A stretch of DNA of 51,298 bases, taken from the NCBI RefSeq assembly GCF_003182135.1, contig NZ_QGTL01000002.1:794978-846275 (forward strand), given 5' to 3'. Shown one piece after another: positions 48,921 to 51,298 of the stretch. Position 1 is the first letter of the stretch; every line of letters begins with the position of its first letter. This DNA comes from Nocardia neocaledoniensis. GTDB taxonomy: Bacteria > Actinomycetota > Actinomycetes > Mycobacteriales > Mycobacteriaceae. A model generated the notes under the pieces. The model worked only from the letters and a program-made list of their open reading frames with translations, searched no databases and was not told where the DNA came from. The translations under genes were made by a program, and so were the position numbers.

Positions 48921-49124
48921 ATGACCCACCCGGACGACGATCCCGACGTGGCTCAAGCCCGCGAATTCCTCGACATGCTCACCGCACACGCGGCACGGCT
49001 CGAAACCGACATGGCCATGGCAGGCTCTCCACAACAGCGCGCCGCATGGCAATCCGACCTGCGCCAGATTCGCCGGTTCATCGACGGCCTGCACCGGCGG
49101 TTCCCGGACCTGGCCGCCGAATAG
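48921..49124 (+). CDS. Small helical hypothetical protein
   Basis: A 67-aa protein from ATG 48921, 9 bp after the three-helix gene. Acidic start (HPDDDPDVAQAREFLDML), then helix pair AARLETDMAMAGSPQQRAAWQSDLRQIRRFIDGLHRRFPDL. Not recognised. Likely cotranscribed with the gene before it. Confidence 0.65.
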   Translation: MTHPDDDPDVAQAREFLDMLTAHAARLETDMAMAGSPQQRAAWQSDLRQIRRFIDGLHRRFPDLAAE

Positions 49125-49189
49125 TTCGACCGCCGCGCCGAGCGGGAGGTTCACCGCATCGTGACGTGGCGGCCCTACGGTTGTTTCCC

Positions 49190-49450
49190 ATGCCGCACTT
49201 CACGCTCGGAGAGGAAATCGGCTGGACCACCCTGCACCGTGGAATCGACGGTTCCCACTGGGGCATCCTGGTCGAGCTACACGGCCCGATCATCGGCATC
49301 GACCGCGACCCATACTCCGGCGATGACCTCGACTACCTCATCGACGCGACCTTCTGCGGACGCCCGGCCGGGCCGGTCCGCGTCCCCGCCGAGGAAGCCT
49401 CGGCGATCCCGGTCCCGCAGCTGCGCACCTGGTGCGCCGAATTCACCTGA
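49190..49450 (+). CDS. Small hypothetical protein, 86 aa
   Basis: From ATG 49190. Mixed strand and helix: HFTLGEEIGWTTLHRGIDGSHWGILVELHGPIIGIDRDPY, DDLDYLIDATFCGRPAGPV and a final helix VPQLRTWCAEF. Two cysteines. No known domain; codon use fits the region. Confidence 0.6.
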   Translation: MPHFTLGEEIGWTTLHRGIDGSHWGILVELHGPIIGIDRDPYSGDDLDYLIDATFCGRPAGPVRVPAEEASAIPVPQLRTWCAEFT

Positions 49451-49521
49451 CCCGGCTCTCCGCGGTCCCGGAATCGGCCGGGCTCCGAACGGCACCCTCG
49501 ATTCTGCGACCAGTAACAACC

Positions 49522-50348
49522 GTGAAGTCGCTGTCGACTCTGGCAACGGTGGACTTAACTCAATGGACAGTTCCGCAAGAACAGGGTGAGGTCGCCGTGC
49601 TGGTTGGTCGTGAGGTCGAGCGGGACCGGGTGACGGCATTCGTCCACGGGCAGACACCCGAGACCGTGTTGATCATCCGGGGCGAGCCGGGGGTCGGCAA
49701 AACAGCGGTGCTGGACATGGCGGCCGAGATCGCCGGCCCGGGGCAGCCGAGTGTTGCGGGCGGCGGCGCTCGAGTACGAGGGCACGTCGAAGTTCGGCAC
49801 GCTCAATCAACTGCTGCATCCGCTGCTTGCCGAGATCGACGACCTCAGCTCGGCTCACCGCCAGGCCTTGAGCGTGGTCATGGGGCTGGCGCCGGGTGCG
49901 GCACCACCACAGCTGATCACTGCGGCAGCGACGTTGGCGCTATTGAAAGCCGCTGCAACCCAGAGCACTCCGCTGCTGCTGATCGTCGATGATGTGCAGT
50001 GGGCCGAGGCCGATGACGGGTTCACCCGCAGTGGCTTCCCCGTCCACGACCTACGGCTGTTGGACGAAGCTAGTTCTGATCAGCTGCTGCGGAGCACCTT
50101 TCCGGCGCTCTCGGCACGGGTGGGCCGACAGTTGCGTGCGGACGCCTCAGGCAACCCGCTGGCACTGCTGGGAACTGCCTACCGTATTCGCCGACGGCCG
50201 CTCCCCCACCGATCTGCCCAGCGTTTTGCCGCTGACCGCGCGGCTGCAGCGACTGTTCGCCGGACGGCTCGCCGGTCTACCGGAGGGCACCCAGCGGATG
50301 CTTCTGTTCGCCGTTCCGGCCGGGGCCGAGAACAGCTTGACGCTCTGA
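49522..50348 (+). pseudogene. Decayed LAL-type (large ATP-binding LuxR) regulator
   Basis: The first part encodes VLVGREVERDRV and a Walker A RGEPGVGKTAVLDMAAEIAG. Near 49740 a frameshift moves the sequence so that RAAALEYEGTSKFGTLNQLLHPLL, IDDLSSAHRQALSVVMGLAPGA and LLLIVDDVQWAEADD (Walker B) continue in another frame. About 45 residues expected after the Walker B region are missing, then GFPVHDLRLLDEASSDQLL resumes. A second frameshift near 50175 leads to SPTDLPSVLPLTARLQRLFAGRLAGLP and a stop at 50348. The C-terminal half and LuxR helix-turn-helix of the about 900-aa family are gone. Clear multiple-hit pseudogene. Confidence 0.88.
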
Positions 50349-50490
50349 CCTGCGGAACCCGGAAAACGAATCCCTCGATCACGAGCAAGCCCTACCCAAT
50401 GACCAGCGAGCAGTTGCTCACGTTGCGCCCCGCGCTCCTTGCATCGTGGCACCGCGCAGAGAAGTGCCGCATGGGAACCATTCCTGCGAC

Positions 50491-51084
50491 CTAGCCCTTC
50501 TGCAGTCCGTCCATGACAACATCCACCAACCGCTCGACCGCCTGATCATCGGCCATGGCGTCAGCCGCGGTGAGCGCGTGCAGACAGTAGGTCGCCAGCT
50601 CGTCGGCCGTGACGTCGGAACGGATCTCCCCCGCCCGACCCGCGTCGGCGAGCAGGTCGGCGACCAGCGCATGCAGTTGACGCTGGGCCGCCTCGACCTG
50701 CTCGTCGGAGCGGTGCAGCAACATCGCCAATTCACTGCCATGGGGCTGGTGCCGGTGGTGTTGCGCCCGGCGACGCTGATGGTGGCCGTAAGCACCGAAG
50801 ACCGCGTACAGCCGCCGCATGGGACCAGTTGCGCCATCACGAACCTCGCCGAGAAAGGCGACCTGTCGGGTGATCTGGCGGTAGTGCCACGCAGCGAGGA
50901 TGGCTTCGACATCGGGGAAGTACTTGTACAGCGTCGCCCGGCCGATTCCGGCTCGCTCGGCGACCTCCGACATCTTCACCGAGGTCGGGCCACGCTCGTT
51001 CACCAGTGCCCAGGTGGCGTCGAGGATCGCTTCGCGGACACCACGTCGATGCTCCTCGATGGTGTCGTTCCAGAGTTTCGGCAT
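50491..51084 (-). CDS. TetR-family regulator
   Basis: A 197-aa protein from ATG 51084 (a TTG six bases upstream is less likely). HTH about 15-60: RRGVREAILDATWALVNERGPTSVKMSEVAERAGIGRATLYKYFPDVEAILAAW. C-domain with GSELAMLLHRSDEQVEAAQRQLHALVADLLADAG. Divergent from the membrane protein gene at 51189, 104 bp between, so it probably regulates that gene and itself. Confidence 0.92.
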   Translation of the reverse strand: MPKLWNDTIEEHRRGVREAILDATWALVNERGPTSVKMSEVAERAGIGRATLYKYFPDVEAILAAWHYRQITRQVAFLGEVRDGATGPMRRLYAVFGAYGHHQRRRAQHHRHQPHGSELAMLLHRSDEQVEAAQRQLHALVADLLADAGRAGEIRSDVTADELATYCLHALTAADAMADDQAVERLVDVVMDGLQKG

Positions 51085-51188
51085 ACCCAAGTATACGCAA
51101 CGACATAGTTCGAACGAAACGTATTGACAGAGACAATTTGTATAGCAAAGACTGGTGGTGGACAGATTCCTCGAACCAGGAGACGACC

Positions 51189-51298
51189 ATGACCTACCAG
51201 ACCTCCGAGCCGCCCAAACGTCGCGGCGTCCCGCGCTGGGTGATCATCGGCGGCATCGGCCTCGCCGTGATCGCCATCTTGATGGTGGTGATGATGCT
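51189..51298 (+). CDS. N-terminus of a membrane or exported protein, 3' end outside window
   Basis: ATG 51189 with AGGAG upstream; 36 codons visible. A short basic, Pro-rich cytoplasmic part (TYQTSEPPKRRGVPRW) leads into a hydrophobic helix VIIGGIGLAVIAILMVVMM. The type of protein cannot be judged from this. Divergent from the TetR gene. Confidence 0.75.
   Translation, partial: MTYQTSEPPKRRGVPRWVIIGGIGLAVIAILMVVMM

Noticed and set aside
1..51298. CRISPR array, integrase, transposase or intact tRNA/rRNA
   Set aside because: Looked for by eye on both strands; no regular repeat-spacer pattern, no DDE or tyrosine recombinase motifs in the translated genes, and no complete cloverleaf.

Overview
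The window is 51.3 kb of high-GC actinobacterial DNA. The gene set points to a mycolic-acid-bearing member of the Mycobacteriales, most likely a Nocardia or close relative. The evidence is Lsr2, ESX/type VII cargo genes (WXG100-like, PPE, EspG-like, DUF3558, a DUF1023 hydrolase), a cutinase, several XRE/MmyB-type regulators and an LtrA membrane protein. Translational coupling by 4-bp ATGA or GTGA overlaps is common throughout. This assignment rests on family knowledge, not on a database search.

Layout. (1) 1-5.2 kb, minus strand: a caspase-like protease and an EACC1-like partner, preceded by a MoxR AAA+ ATPase, a VWA/HExxH protein and a small unknown protein. (2) 5.2-5.9 kb: a non-coding, AT-richer spacer with a perfect 10-bp inverted repeat and four 12-nt tandem repeats. 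(3) 5.9-12.3 kb, minus strand: a secreted/envelope module of a 31-aa ORF, a Gly/Ala-rich exported protein, a cutinase, a lipase-fold protein that has lost its nucleophile, a one-TM protein and a MinD-like/SARP fusion. (4) 12.6-14.9 kb, plus strand: two MmyB-type regulators separated by a 42-aa ORF, then Lsr2. (5) 15.1-18.6 kb: a GntR regulator with strong operator-like sites, a resolvase-like/ATPase-like protein with a small partner, and a divergent DUF1152 protein. (6) 18.6-25.3 kb: a seven-gene coupled ESX cargo operon without any ESX core component, divergent from a YbaB-like gene.

(7) 25.7-34.8 kb: a nuclease-rich, defence-like stretch. It holds an HNH protein and small partner, a DUF4365 protein, a nuclease-methyltransferase fusion with a two-TRD specificity subunit (BcgI-like arrangement, base composition clearly lower in GC), and an XRE-ImmA/IrrE protein with an unknown partner. 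(8) 35.1-45.5 kb: redox and small-molecule metabolism, with zinc alcohol dehydrogenase, a frameshifted SDR, a cyclophilin-like lipoprotein, an MmyB-type regulator, an MFS exporter, a Cys-type alpha/beta hydrolase lipoprotein, a carboxymuconolactone decarboxylase family protein, a cupin, an aldo/keto reductase, and then a BBE-type flavoprotein and an LLM flavoenzyme with a divergent TetR and twin operators. (9) 45.6-51.3 kb: LtrA, PPK2, three small proteins, a decayed LAL-type regulator pseudogene, a TetR regulator and the start of a membrane protein.

The best candidates for a little-described system are the caspase/EACC1 pair beside the MoxR/VWA-peptidase pair (region 1) and the envelope module with a dead hydrolase and a MinD-SARP fusion (region 3). 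No CRISPR array, rRNA, intact tRNA, integrase or transposase was seen.
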